Below the pieces are notes generated by a model. It worked only from the letters and a program-made list of their open reading frames with translations. It searched no databases and had not been told where the DNA came from. Of a stretch of DNA of 64,000 bases, positions 1-8,810 are shown one piece after another; the stretch's first letter is position 1, and each line of letters starts with the position of its first letter. This DNA comes from Fusibacter ferrireducens (GTDB lineage: Bacteria; Bacillota; Clostridia; Peptostreptococcales; Acidaminobacteraceae), in contig NZ_JADKNH010000001.1 in NCBI RefSeq assembly GCF_015352425.1, forward strand, positions 529,790 to 593,789. Reading direction: 5' to 3'. The translations under genes were made by a program, and so were the position numbers.

Positions 1-14
1 TTGCATACAACAAC

Positions 15-100
15 ATTTGAGCCATCTCCGATGTCTCAAAACGATTTTCGCTGACGCTGTTTGAGGTTGAACATTCCTCAGCACAGCTTTCGGCTCAAAT
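15..100. repeat. Palindrome-ended intergenic repeat, copy 1
   Basis: A segment bounded by the inverted ends ATTTGAGCC (15-23) and GGCTCAAAT (92-100). A reverse-complement relative lies at 8616-8674. Both share the ends, a CATCTCCGATG-like block, an ATTTTCGC block and a trailing CTTnTTGTTTTAATAAAAAA. It looks like a small non-coding mobile or structural repeat; no protein is encoded. Confidence 0.6.
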
Positions 101-111
101 CTTATTGTTTT

Positions 112-148
112 AATAAAAAATCGCTGAAATGTCTGATATTTTAGCGAC
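112..148 (-). terminator. Rho-independent terminator of the class V aminotransferase gene
   Basis: On the minus strand a 10-bp stem (TCGCTAAAAT / ATTTCAGCGA, one G-U pair) is followed by TTTTTT. It lies about 40 bases past the stop codon at 187. Confidence 0.75.
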
Positions 149-186
149 TTATAAGGATTCAATTTGAATAAGATAAGTTGATCTAT

Positions 187-1890
187 TTATAATTTTGCAG
201 TATAGAACCAAGCTATTTTAGGTAATGCGTCTTTTGCATATAATTCAGTTCTAATTTTGCCTTTATCTTTAGATTTACTCTCAGATAATTGCTTTGCCTT
301 TCTGATATAGCGGCGATACGTTTCCGCTTTTGGGAGCGATTTGATACGCTTTTTAAGGACTGGCATATATGCAGCAAAAATGGCATCCACTAAATTTATT
401 GAAGCTTTTTCTGTTTCAAATGAAACATGACGCCATTCACCTGTTACACAGGATGCTTCATAATCCGCTAGAAATGTATGCCCTTGCTTTGCGATGAATT
501 CAATGGCTTCAAGAATATAATTGACTGTTTCTTCTGGCATAGAATAGTGCAATGATATTCGAACCCAACCCGGTTTCATGATATTGATTTGCGCATCAAG
601 GGCCTCTTTATAAAGCGTCACTTCATCCTCATCAAAAGCTAAAAGCTTAATGCCATAAGGACCTGCACAAGAACAACCTGCACGAGCTTGTATGCCAAAG
701 AGATCACTGAGTAAGGTACAAATGAAACTTGGATGTAAGTAACCGTCACGATGCTTGACATTGAAAGAAAAGATAGGTAGACGATTATCACTGGACTTTG
801 GTCCATATAGATCAATATTTTCCATTTGACTGAGTTTTTCATATGCCAATTGACAGTAATATTCTTCGATTTCTTTTATGAGATCAGCTTGTGCTAAAGC
901 CTTTAGTTCAAATGCGAGACTTGCCCGGATCATTTGAATTACACCTGGTGTCCCCGCCTCTTCTCTACCTTCTGGTGAAAGTATATATTTGTGATCATCG
1001 TGTGTGACATAGTCCACAATCCCACCACCAAGTGTACTCGGTGGTTGAGTATCATCATAAATAGAACCGTTAATGATCAATAAACCACAGGCACCTGGGC
1101 CTCCAAGAAATTTGTGCATGGACAGATAGATACCATCAAAATAACACTGTTCATCCTTTTGCATATCGATCTCAACATATGGCCCAGCAGTTGCAAAATC
1201 AAAGAATACGAGACCATTTGCCTCATGCATGATCTTGGCGATTTTATAACATGGTGTGAGGATGCCCGTAACGTTAGAAGCAGCTGAGAACGAACCGATT
1301 TTTCGTCTAGAAGCGTATTGTGGCAAATTGACCTTGTTTTGCAAGTCATTTAAATCAAAGTGACCCTCAGAGGTAAGCCCTATTTTAACGATTTCTGCAA
1401 AGCCCTCTCTAAAAGGCAACTCATTTGAATGATGTTCATATGAAGAGATGAAGACGACGGGTTTATAAGTATTTTCAAAGGCTTCAACGGTGTGGATGAG
1501 ATGTTGATGCTCAGAATGCTCATCTATAAATGTTTTTAAAGCTTTCTCATATTTATAATTACGCGTCAATCCGAGTAATTTCATGAGATGATTAATAGCG
1601 CCTGTACTACCGTTTCCCGTAGCGATAATAATATCTTCTGCTCTCGCATTGACTTCTATTTTGATTTTATTTTTGGCCTCTTTATAAAGAGTTGTGGTCT
1701 CTCGACCGACATAACTGTTTTCAGTGTGAGTGTTGCCATAGCTTGCCAAAAGTTTTTCCATGCAACGCTCAATAAATCTAACACCTCTTCCTGATGCAGT
1801 GTAGTCAGCATATGTTATAAATCGCTTCCCATAAGGGCCTTTAAACTTGTCCGTTTCGCCAATGATTTCTTTTCTTAAAAAATTATTCAT
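187..1890 (-). CDS. Class V aminotransferase-fold PLP enzyme, cysteine-desulfurase-like
   Basis: A fold-type I PLP enzyme of 567 residues. The Schiff-base lysine sits in SMHKFLGGPG (near residue 258), and RAGCSCAGPYG (near residue 406) corresponds to the active-site cysteine loop of SufS/NifS-type desulfurases. These motifs suggest removal of sulfur from cysteine or a related lyase reaction, but the substrate is not shown. At 567 residues it is longer than SufS (about 400); the C-terminal 120 or so residues are an extra domain I do not recognise. The ORF stays open to 1932, but AGGAGAG before the ATG at 1890 supports the internal start. No suf or isc genes are adjacent, so a housekeeping Fe-S role is not implied. 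Confidence 0.85.
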   Translation of the reverse strand: MNNFLRKEIIGETDKFKGPYGKRFITYADYTASGRGVRFIERCMEKLLASYGNTHTENSYVGRETTTLYKEAKNKIKIEVNARAEDIIIATGNGSTGAINHLMKLLGLTRNYKYEKALKTFIDEHSEHQHLIHTVEAFENTYKPVVFISSYEHHSNELPFREGFAEIVKIGLTSEGHFDLNDLQNKVNLPQYASRRKIGSFSAASNVTGILTPCYKIAKIMHEANGLVFFDFATAGPYVEIDMQKDEQCYFDGIYLSMHKFLGGPGACGLLIINGSIYDDTQPPSTLGGGIVDYVTHDDHKYILSPEGREEAGTPGVIQMIRASLAFELKALAQADLIKEIEEYYCQLAYEKLSQMENIDLYGPKSSDNRLPIFSFNVKHRDGYLHPSFICTLLSDLFGIQARAGCSCAGPYGIKLLAFDEDEVTLYKEALDAQINIMKPGWVRISLHYSMPEETVNYILEAIEFIAKQGHTFLADYEASCVTGEWRHVSFETEKASINLVDAIFAAYMPVLKKRIKSLPKAETYRRYIRKAKQLSESKSKDKGKIRTELYAKDALPKIAWFYTAKL

Positions 1891-1918
1891 GGTCTTCTCT
1901 CCTAGATATTTGATAATA

Positions 1919-1996
1919 CTAGGATAATGCATCTATGTGAAGTGACTGTGAAGTATTCGCACAACAAGATTCTTCATCACATTCTTTGCTACTCAT
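1919..1996 (-). CDS. Possible 25-residue cysteine-containing peptide (leader?)
   Basis: A 25-codon ORF just upstream of the aminotransferase gene, beginning MSSKECDEESCC and containing three cysteines. It lies between two exact copies of AGGATAATGCATCTA (1921-1935 and 2001-2015). No clear Shine-Dalgarno precedes it, so translation is doubtful. If real it could be a leader peptide or a substrate of the neighbouring cysteine-handling enzyme; both are speculation. Confidence 0.2.
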   Translation of the reverse strand: MSSKECDEESCCANTSQSLHIDALS

Positions 1997-2015
1997 TTTT
2001 AGGATAATGCATCTA
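1921..2015. repeat. 15-bp direct repeat pair (80-bp period)
   Basis: AGGATAATGCATCTA occurs exactly at 1921-1935 and again at 2001-2015, each with a central ATGCAT palindrome. The pair frames the promoter-proximal region of the aminotransferase gene. It could be a paired operator or a footprint of a small duplication. Confidence 0.6.
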
Positions 2016-2033
2016 GTGAATTACTGATTATAT

Positions 2034-2074
2034 AAAAAAACGCTTAAGTCAAATGAATAGACTATAAGCGTTTT
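2034..2074 (-). terminator. Rho-independent terminator of the DUF1566 protein gene
   Basis: Minus-strand hairpin AAAACGCTTATAGTC ... GACTTAAGCGTTTTTTT (one bulge) followed by T residues, 12 bases after the stop at 2087. Confidence 0.8.
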
Positions 2075-2086
2075 AGTAAACTTACT

Positions 2087-3697
2087 TTATTGATTTACAT
2101 TTCTCACGGCAAGCACATGGTTATAAACATATCTGACATCACCTTGCGGTCCGAAATATTGCGGGTAATCTGATGCATTACCTGATTTAGGATCACTTCT
2201 AACAGCACCACAGCCGTGTACATCCATCAATGTATTGTTCATTTTGCCCTGAGCTTCTCCAAAGGCCACATATGCCGCACTACTTGAGATGTTTTTGCCA
2301 TCTTGATGCGTTGTGCTTGTCCAGTAAAAACCAAAGTTAGATTTGCCATTTGGATCTTTAATAGGTGTCAATGTAAAAAGATCATCAATTGCTGGGGTTC
2401 CAGTTGTCTGAACACTCTTTGTATAATCGACTATACTTTGAAGTTCTTTGACATTTGGCAGTCTCCAATCTTCATAACCCGCAAGACTGAGATTTTCAGC
2501 ATAACTTAAAGCCTCTTCCCAATCTCTTGTAGCACCGTCATCAGCCATTTGCCACATCAGTCCTGTGGCCAAATCAGTTATAGTGCCATCACCATTATCG
2601 ATGAAGTTATTTTTGCCATAGGCCTCATTGCCTCTTACGAGTCTAAAATAGCCTATATTATCATCACCATTCCTTTTTGTCAAAGGATAGCCTTTAATTC
2701 TACCATCTATAAAATTTACACCGAAGACCGTTTCATTGTGATTCATGGTAAGACCAACATACTTGGTACTAGACCATTCTTGTGCATCGATTTCTCTTTC
2801 ACCAATACTTGTATCCCCAAGGGGTTGATCAAAATATTGTGTGTCTATATAAAGCACATCTGCGACTTCGCCACCTGATTTACCCGTGTATTGTATTAAC
2901 GAAAACAGTTCTTTGATGGTTGGTAATCGCCAATCGCTATAGCCTGCTAGTTGACTTGCATTGGCGTATTTTACAGCATCATCGTAAGACATTTTAGAAG
3001 CCATCGTCTGTTGCCACATCAGTCCAGTGACAAGATCAGTGACTGTGCCATCGTGGTTATCGGTATAACTTGGTTGATTGCCTTCATAATTGCCATCTTG
3101 ACCATAAAAAGCGTCACCGACATTAACTTGGTTTAAAATAGCTTTATCTGAATAGAGTGTATTCTCACCGGTGTCTACTATTTTATACGTTAAATCAGTT
3201 GAGACAGTATTTGTACTTGTACTTGGATTTGTATTTGTATTTGGAATTGTATCGGTATAGATGGATGCGATATAATTAGCGCTATCCCATGTGACATTGG
3301 CACCTGTGCTCTCTGCAATAAATCTCAAAGGGACCATCGTTCTACCATTTTCGATGAAAGGTGCAGCGTCGAGCATGATCTTCTTGCCATTCACAAAGCC
3401 CTCATTTGAACCAATGGTCAAAACAATTTCAAGATTGTCCTTTTTCGCTGTTACGCTTTGAGTTGAAGCATCCCAAGTCACTTTCATATCCAATGCTGTA
3501 AATATAGCACTTACTGGCACCATTGTTCTACCATTTGCGATGACTGGTTCAGTATCAAACTCTATCTTTTCACCGTTATAAATAACTTTCACCACATGAT
3601 CATTTGTGGTTGCAAAAGCAGTTGCAAAAGCAGTTGGTATACAACTCCCAATCACTAATGTTGCAATTAATAAATAAATACCTAACCTCTTTTTCAT
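2087..3697 (-). CDS. Secreted protein with copper-amine-oxidase-type stalk domain and two DUF1566 (Lcl C-terminal) domains
   Basis: A 536-residue exported protein. It has an N-terminal signal peptide (ending near ATAFA), then a tandem stalk module (copper amine oxidase N-terminal-like) at about residues 35-145 with the paired motifs NGRTMVPV and NGRTMVPL. A Thr/Asn-rich linker (150-170) follows, then two related DUF1566 domains (about 200-350 and 360-535). Each DUF1566 domain starts with DGT(V/I)TDL-TGLMWQ and contains GY-DWRLP-KEL. DUF1566 occurs in cell-surface and lectin-like proteins, so a wall-associated or adhesive role is likely but unproven. The GTG at 3706 is in frame, but AAAGG spacing favours the ATG at 3697. 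It is monocistronic. Confidence 0.8.
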   Translation of the reverse strand: MKKRLGIYLLIATLVIGSCIPTAFATAFATTNDHVVKVIYNGEKIEFDTEPVIANGRTMVPVSAIFTALDMKVTWDASTQSVTAKKDNLEIVLTIGSNEGFVNGKKIMLDAAPFIENGRTMVPLRFIAESTGANVTWDSANYIASIYTDTIPNTNTNPSTSTNTVSTDLTYKIVDTGENTLYSDKAILNQVNVGDAFYGQDGNYEGNQPSYTDNHDGTVTDLVTGLMWQQTMASKMSYDDAVKYANASQLAGYSDWRLPTIKELFSLIQYTGKSGGEVADVLYIDTQYFDQPLGDTSIGEREIDAQEWSSTKYVGLTMNHNETVFGVNFIDGRIKGYPLTKRNGDDNIGYFRLVRGNEAYGKNNFIDNGDGTITDLATGLMWQMADDGATRDWEEALSYAENLSLAGYEDWRLPNVKELQSIVDYTKSVQTTGTPAIDDLFTLTPIKDPNGKSNFGFYWTSTTHQDGKNISSSAAYVAFGEAQGKMNNTLMDVHGCGAVRSDPKSGNASDYPQYFGPQGDVRYVYNHVLAVRNVNQ

Positions 3698-3816
3698 ATG
3701 TTTCACACCTTTCTAGTTTTTATATGCAAATTATAAGCATGTTGTGTGAAGTCCATGTGAAATGATTGAACGCGGCGTCCTTATTTATTTTTAAAAATAC
3801 AGTTGCTTAATACAAA

Positions 3817-4461
3817 TTATAAACAAAGGGATTCTTCAGGATGGTCAAGCATTTCTTGAATAATTTCGTAAAATTTGCCCACATGTATGCCATCCATGAG
3901 TATATGATTAACTTGTACAGAGAGAGGCATTTTCAATAGATCCTGCTCTTTAAAATACTTTCCAAAAGCAATTCTAGGGATGGAATCCACTGATTTTATA
4001 TTTATGGGATGCGATAAACTTGTGAAAGAGACCCAGGGCATACTGGTGATATAGAGCATGTCATCTCTTTCTTGCTCATTTACGAGATTTATAGTATTTT
4101 TTAATGCTTCAACTCTGTCGTTTACTGCTGCAGTGAAGGCTTCGAGATTTTCTGAATAAGATACGGCACAAAAACTAAATACTTCAGGCTGCCCCATTAT
4201 TATAAATGAAGGATGTACAATATCATGTTCTATGATTTCATCTCCTCTGAGCCTGTACCTAAATTCGGGGATTTCATTGGCAGCTTTTGTGGTTATATAG
4301 ATCATTGTGGTATAAAAAGAGAGTGACTTTGATTTAATATATGCATAGAATTTTGTGATATCCACATTTGCGCATATATTAAAATGTGGATAGTCCATTG
4401 TTCTAAAAAATTCATACTGAGCTTTTCTTGGCCATGTGTCTATATCTATTTTTGTTTCCAT
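3817..4461 (-). CDS. Chloramphenicol acetyltransferase-family protein
   Basis: About 214 residues, the normal length for the CAT trimer fold. The catalytic HxxxDG motif is present as HILMDG near residue 190, together with typical CAT features (N-terminal IDIDTWPR, FSFCAVSY, MPWVSFTSLSHP). CAT enzymes transfer acetyl from acetyl-CoA to chloramphenicol; many chromosomal members of this family are uncharacterised, so resistance should not be assumed. In-frame TTG/ATG codons lie at 4470 and 4467; GGGAG fits the ATG at 4461 best. Confidence 0.85.
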   Translation of the reverse strand: METKIDIDTWPRKAQYEFFRTMDYPHFNICANVDITKFYAYIKSKSLSFYTTMIYITTKAANEIPEFRYRLRGDEIIEHDIVHPSFIIMGQPEVFSFCAVSYSENLEAFTAAVNDRVEALKNTINLVNEQERDDMLYITSMPWVSFTSLSHPINIKSVDSIPRIAFGKYFKEQDLLKMPLSVQVNHILMDGIHVGKFYEIIQEMLDHPEESLCL

Positions 4462-4555
4462 TGGCATCAACTCCCTACATGTTTTCAGTTCAAATTATTT
4501 TTTTGGCTCAAATTAAAGATTCATCTATTCAAGCATCTAATATACTCAACTGCAT

Positions 4556-5131
4556 TTATTTTTCTTTACCGTACAACTCACGTGCTTTTTTTGTAAAGTG
4601 TGCTATAAATTCAGTTTTAGCTTCAGTATAACCCTCTCGATCATGTTTATAAGAAGATAAAAGGTCTTGTTTTAAATAGCCATATGCATTTGCGACCTCT
4701 GGATGATCTATTAAGTAATCTCGAAAATAAAGTTCATCCCAATCACCTGCACTTCGCATATGTAGATGATAGACTTTTTCTGCAAAACCATCTTTTGTAT
4801 AGCCTTTATTGAAAACATAACTTAAATAAGGTGTCATCTGAGTATTCATTAAAGTCCAGCCATTCTGGCACAGGATTTTTGAGATTTCAGACATTGCTGT
4901 GTCAGGGGTTATCTCCAATAAAATATCCACAGTGGGTTTAGATAAAAGCCCTTTGACGGCACTGCTGCCAATATGACTGATACGTGAGATTTCTTTTCTT
5001 GAAAGAAAACTTCGAATATTGGATTCTTCTTCATCATACCATTGTTTATAATTTTCATTATGTTCTTTTAAGATGATTGGAAATAATGTCCATAATTCTT
5101 CTAAGGACATTTGTGATAATTCTTTACTCAT
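4556..5131 (-). CDS. GrpB family (UPF0157-like) nucleotidyltransferase-fold protein
   Basis: 191 residues. The segment IGSSAVKGLLSKPTVDILLEI (about 57-77) matches the GrpB/UPF0157 pattern (HIGSTAVPGLxAKPIIDI), a nucleotidyltransferase-like fold with G-S and D residues for metal or nucleotide binding. The activity of the family is not established. GGAGG precedes the ATG. It is 17 bases upstream of nothing else on its strand apart from the CAT gene, so it may be co-transcribed with its neighbours. Confidence 0.8.
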   Translation of the reverse strand: MSKELSQMSLEELWTLFPIILKEHNENYKQWYDEEESNIRSFLSRKEISRISHIGSSAVKGLLSKPTVDILLEITPDTAMSEISKILCQNGWTLMNTQMTPYLSYVFNKGYTKDGFAEKVYHLHMRSAGDWDELYFRDYLIDHPEVANAYGYLKQDLLSSYKHDREGYTEAKTEFIAHFTKKARELYGKEK

Positions 5132-5148
5132 ATAGGATCCTCCATACT

Positions 5149-5817
5149 TTATAGATGCTTAAGCATCGTTTCAAAATCTCTTAACGTTGCGCCATGCTTT
5201 CTGTCTAAATGAAAGCCCAATATCCCCAGCTCATTAGCAGTATTTACATTCTCAACTTTGTCATCAATGAAAAGGCACTCATGACCTTGCTTTTTGATTT
5301 TGTTCAGTGTGATCTCAAATAATTTGGGATCGGGTTTAGCACATTTTTCATAGGAGGATATAATTACCTCACTAAAGTATTTTCTGAGGTCTAAGAGATC
5401 AAAGGCCCAGTCTAAAGAAGCTGTCGCATTGGAAAGTACGACTAGATTGTATTGCATTTTTAATCTTTCCAAAACATCAACGGTTTCGTCATAGAGTTCA
5501 TACTGAAAGGTATCAAAAGCAAGCAAAAAGAGCTTATCTCTCAATTCAAAATTCCCTGGATCTATGGACTCAACAATTTTTGAATAGCGCTGAGTCAACC
5601 ACTCTTTCTCATCAGACCATGAAACAATTTTGTCCGCTTCATTACAATAGATATTGTCAATCTCTTTAGCTCTTTCAAGGGCTATATCGATCTTGGTTTG
5701 ATCATAGCCCATAGAAAGCAAAACTCGATTGACAATTGAATTTCTAAATGCTTTTATTTGAAATAATACGCCTCCTGCATCGAAAATAATTGTATCCCTA
5801 CTGTTTATCTGTGTCAT
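5149..5817 (-). CDS. HAD-family hydrolase
   Basis: 222 residues. The HAD motifs are recognisable: motif I DAGGVLFQ near residue 12 (the first catalytic Asp of the usual DxD is kept and the second is replaced by G), motif II VVLSNA, the motif III lysine region ending CAKPDPKLF, and motif IV FIDDKVENV. It resembles haloacid dehalogenase or phosphatase-type members of subfamily IA. The ORF is open to 5982 but would overlap the upstream GNAT gene; AGGAAAGGG supports the ATG at 5817. The substrate is unknown. Confidence 0.85.
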   Translation of the reverse strand: MTQINSRDTIIFDAGGVLFQIKAFRNSIVNRVLLSMGYDQTKIDIALERAKEIDNIYCNEADKIVSWSDEKEWLTQRYSKIVESIDPGNFELRDKLFLLAFDTFQYELYDETVDVLERLKMQYNLVVLSNATASLDWAFDLLDLRKYFSEVIISSYEKCAKPDPKLFEITLNKIKKQGHECLFIDDKVENVNTANELGILGFHLDRKHGATLRDFETMLKHL

Positions 5818-5869
5818 ATTTAAACCCTTTCCTATTTGAATTTTAAATGTATTATTTAACGCTCTAACT

Positions 5870-6448
5870 CTATTTAGAGATAATAATCGATTCTCTATGA
5901 TATGCCTCTTTAATAATAGCGTACATATTGCAATCTTCATAGCCTTGATTGCTTCTATACTTTTGTTTTGCAGAGCCCTCAAATTGCATACCTACATTCG
6001 ACATGACCTTCCCTGATGCAGGATTTTGGATTGCATGGTATGATTCTATTCTATTAAACCCTATTGTGTTAAAAGCATATTCTATAACGGCCTGTAATGC
6101 GTGACTCGCAATACCTTTGCCCCAAAATGCTCTTCCGATGCAATAGCCGACATCACCGCAAGCATCGAATTCATTTACGGCAAATAAGTTAATGGAACCC
6201 ACCAACGTATTCGTCTCTTTTAAGACGATTCCCCAGAGATAAAAGTTTTCTCTTTTATAAAGCTCTAGCCAAGAGTTAATGATCTGTTTTGTTTCCGCCA
6301 CTTGGCGATGAAATGGCCATCTCATATATCGGCTGATCTCCTCATCACTTGCCCAGTTATTAAACATGGCATCTGCATCTTCCATGGTAAAGCGTCTCAG
6401 AATAATTCTGTTCGTTTCTAATTCAACAGTGCCTTGATTTTTAATCAT
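5870..6448 (-). CDS. GNAT acetyltransferase, RimJ/RimL type
   Basis: 193 residues. It has the typical RimJ/RimL layout: N-terminal ETNRIILRRFTMEDAD, central GYCIGRAFWGKGIASHAL (acetyl-CoA pyrophosphate-binding Q/RxxGxG/A variant) and C-terminal NPASGKVMSNVGMQFEG. It likely transfers acetyl from acetyl-CoA to a protein N-terminus or a small amine. AAAGGGG precedes the ATG at 6448; the ORF is open further upstream to 6493. It precedes the HAD gene with a 52-base gap. Confidence 0.85.
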   Translation of the reverse strand: MIKNQGTVELETNRIILRRFTMEDADAMFNNWASDEEISRYMRWPFHRQVAETKQIINSWLELYKRENFYLWGIVLKETNTLVGSINLFAVNEFDACGDVGYCIGRAFWGKGIASHALQAVIEYAFNTIGFNRIESYHAIQNPASGKVMSNVGMQFEGSAKQKYRSNQGYEDCNMYAIIKEAYHRESIIISK

Positions 6449-6515
6449 GATTGTTTTCCCCTTTCGTGTGAGCTTTCCCATATTACTTATCAAAATCGCC
6501 TCTATAAAAGTATCA

Positions 6516-7025
6516 TTAATGACTCAAAGTTTTAATAACATAGTCCGTTATGGTATTGAGCGCTTTTTCAGTGACTAGCGTTTTTCCTTTTTTCATGGTA
6601 CATAAGCCCGTAATCTTTGTTTTAATAGTGCCTTCAACACGACCTTGTAATAGTGGTTTTTCTGTGATCCCATCTTCTGGTTCATCCGACGACGTCGTAA
6701 AAGTACAGGTGTACTGCATTGTAAAATCCTTGTATAACGGCATAAAATAGTTGCCCTCATAAATATAGGGATCAATTTTAGCAGTGATCACCATTGGTTC
6801 TTGTCCGTCACTTACAATTGTATGCTTATGGATAATCTCATTGTCGTATTCAAAATTGATTTGGTAGCTCTTCTGTTCACTTGTTTTACCAAATGAGCCC
6901 ATTTGATCTCCTTGTGTCTGAACCATATACCAATTAAGGTCTATAAAACCTGCAAGTCTCAGAACCATAACTAGGAGTAAGATAATGAGTAGATACATGG
7001 ATAAACGCTTTTTATTCGTTTTCAC
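6516..7025 (-). CDS. Membrane-anchored hypothetical protein
   Basis: 169 residues: a short basic N-terminus, one transmembrane or signal-anchor segment (about 8-27), then a soluble, beta-rich-looking exported domain. No family recognised. It starts with GTG, and its GTGA overlaps the stop codon of the upstream membrane gene (7022), so the two are translationally coupled and probably act together. Confidence 0.6.
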   Translation of the reverse strand: MKTNKKRLSMYLLIILLLVMVLRLAGFIDLNWYMVQTQGDQMGSFGKTSEQKSYQINFEYDNEIIHKHTIVSDGQEPMVITAKIDPYIYEGNYFMPLYKDFTMQYTCTFTTSSDEPEDGITEKPLLQGRVEGTIKTKITGLCTMKKGKTLVTEKALNTITDYVIKTLSH

Positions 7026-7585
7026 CTTTCTTCACCATCTTCACCTTCTTCTATATCATTTAGACCAGCGGTTTTTAACTTTTTAATACTGTTAATAATA
7101 CCCTTTGAGCCCAGTGTGAGCCAAATACCAAAGATGGATTTCAACAGGGCTGTGATCAATTGACTGTGATAAGCAACGCTGACCTTATCGAGTGAATTCA
7201 TCGTGTATTTCTGTAATGCGACGATTTGATAAAGGGCACTGATTAAATCTGGCACTGCGTCACTAATGATTAGGAGGCCTGCTACAGAAAAAGCAACATA
7301 TTGAACTTTTTGATAATCGAGTTCTTCCTTAGAAGCCTCAATTTGAATTTTACCAATCATATGATCTGCTATTTTATCAGCAAAAATCCAGAGGCAGATA
7401 CCAAGTAGAAAGGTTAGCAACATGGTAGCTATGGGGAGGAAGAGTGAATAATTCTCGATGATATTACTTTGATTTAAATGGTTTACAACTGTTATGACAG
7501 CACCAACAATATATGAAAAGTTACTCAGAATAAAGAATAGAGCAATTAATCTAATGCCTATTTTACTTAATAATTTATAACGCAT
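7022..7585 (-). CDS. Four-helix membrane protein, hypothetical
   Basis: 187 residues with four predicted membrane helices (about 10-33, 45-68, 98-118, 143-160) and an acidic C-terminal tail. No family recognised. AAAGGAG precedes the ATG. It sits 27 bases after amj and overlaps the next gene by four bases, suggesting a three-gene operon with amj first. Confidence 0.6.
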   Translation of the reverse strand: MRYKLLSKIGIRLIALFFILSNFSYIVGAVITVVNHLNQSNIIENYSLFLPIATMLLTFLLGICLWIFADKIADHMIGKIQIEASKEELDYQKVQYVAFSVAGLLIISDAVPDLISALYQIVALQKYTMNSLDKVSVAYHSQLITALLKSIFGIWLTLGSKGIINSIKKLKTAGLNDIEEGEDGEER

Positions 7586-7612
7586 AATTTTTCTCCTTTA
7601 GAATGGGATGAC

Positions 7613-8416
7613 TTAGAGTATCTCAGTAGCTATTGTGGCGATCACATAGGCAGCTGGTAAAAGTAATATTTGAGCTAAAAGTGTGCCCAAAACGCGCCCA
7701 AAGACCATAAATGTGATGGTGCGTCTAAACTCTCCCTCTGTTGTCTTACCTTCAATCACTGCATCTGTCATGATGGATAAATGAGGATCGATAAAAACGA
7801 AGAGGATAATTGTTGATAGACCTGTTATAACTGAGCTGAGTGTACTCGCAGTAGTTCTAAACTCAGGTGCCAACACCCCTGCGTAGAGCGCAGACAAGAC
7901 TCCCACAGAAAGCAACGCAACTGCAAGCATATTTAGAATTGTAATTCTTATGGGCAAATGGCTTGCTGTTTTGATTTGCTTGATATTATTGATCGAGGGC
8001 GCTTTAATATTTTCTTTAAATTGACGAATACCCGCTTTTGAAAATCCGTACAAGAGCAATCGAGGGATTGATTTGCAAATGTTGAAAGTATTCACTGCTT
8101 TGGAGTACATTCTTTGGAATGTCGGTATAAAAACAGCAGCAAATAAGGTGCCCAGTGTGGCTGCAAATAATATGTATCTAAAATAGAGGATCAATTCCAC
8201 AGTTGCCCCACTCTTTATACTGGACTCAACAGTCTTAGCTAACAGAGGGGCCTGAATCGTATTAGATGTCCTTGCAACCAGTACCACCAAATTAAACAGT
8301 GCAAAAGATATGGCGATTTTGCCTGTTCTGACGCCCACGATTCTGACGGAATAGGCCAGCGTGTTGATAAAGTGAATAATGATGGTTAACAATATGACGA
8401 TTGTAATTTGTGTCAC
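7613..8416 (-). CDS. amj: Lipid II flippase Amj family
   Basis: 267 residues, polytopic. The start (HFINTLAYSVRIVGVRTGKIA, then RTSNTIQAPLLAKTVE) closely matches the N-terminus of Bacillus subtilis Amj (YdaH), the alternate lipid II flippase that moves peptidoglycan precursor across the membrane and backs up MurJ. Six to seven hydrophobic segments are seen. It starts with GTG behind AAGAAGG (7-base spacing). In B. subtilis amj is a sigma-M target; no such promoter is evident here. Confidence 0.85.
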   Translation of the reverse strand: MTQITIVILLTIIIHFINTLAYSVRIVGVRTGKIAISFALFNLVVLVARTSNTIQAPLLAKTVESSIKSGATVELILYFRYILFAATLGTLFAAVFIPTFQRMYSKAVNTFNICKSIPRLLLYGFSKAGIRQFKENIKAPSINNIKQIKTASHLPIRITILNMLAVALLSVGVLSALYAGVLAPEFRTTASTLSSVITGLSTIILFVFIDPHLSIMTDAVIEGKTTEGEFRRTITFMVFGRVLGTLLAQILLLPAAYVIATIATEIL

Positions 8417-8566
8417 GGAGGTACCTTCTTTCGTGTTTGATAGTATTTAATATGATCTGTAACGTATCCACAATGATTTTATTTTCTTCAACATTATAAA
8501 AATCCCTATTATTTTTATGTCTAGGCAGTTTTTCTGACATAATGATTATACCATTTTATGAATAAC

Positions 8567-8601
8567 AAAAAAGTCTAAACGTATAGATTTAAGACTTTTT
8601 T
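8567..8601. terminator. Bidirectional rho-independent terminator
   Basis: AAAAAAGTCT-aAA ... TTTa-AGACTTTTTT forms a hairpin with T-tracts on both strands. It lies downstream of the nucleoside transporter operon (ending 8811) and upstream of amj. Confidence 0.7.
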
Positions 8602-8615
8602 ATTAAAACAAGAAG

Positions 8616-8674
8616 ATTTGAGCCAAAAGCGGCGCCGGCGAAAATCATTTTGTAGCATCGGAGATAGCTCAAAT
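8616..8674. repeat. Palindrome-ended intergenic repeat, copy 2 (inverted relative to copy 1)
   Basis: Ends ATTTGAGCC (8616-8624) and AGCTCAAAT (8666-8674). The reverse complement aligns with 15-100 apart from an internal indel of about 25 bases in copy 1. Next to it is a short direct repeat, AAATGCTGT three times (8671-8700). The 8602-8810 gap otherwise holds only short hairpins (for example GATAAAGC/GCTTTATC) and no gene. Confidence 0.6.
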
Positions 8675-8810
8675 GCTGTAAAATGCTGTCAAATGCTGTT
8701 TAAATCATTCGTCTTTCTTAAGCATAGGGTTTGCGATAAAGCAAAAGGCTTTATCCAAAACAGAATGGATAAAACCTTCATTTATTTAGAAAAAACAAGA
8801 GAACTTACAT

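Noticed and set aside
2303-3136. Plus-strand ORFs opposite the DUF1566 protein
   Set aside because: They mirror the conserved minus-strand domains and have no start signals.
8715-8785. Alternative hairpins GGTTTTATCC / GGATAAAGCC / GCTTTATC downstream of the nucleoside operon, riboswitch-like
   Set aside because: They lie after the operon, not in a leader, and there is no conserved riboswitch core.
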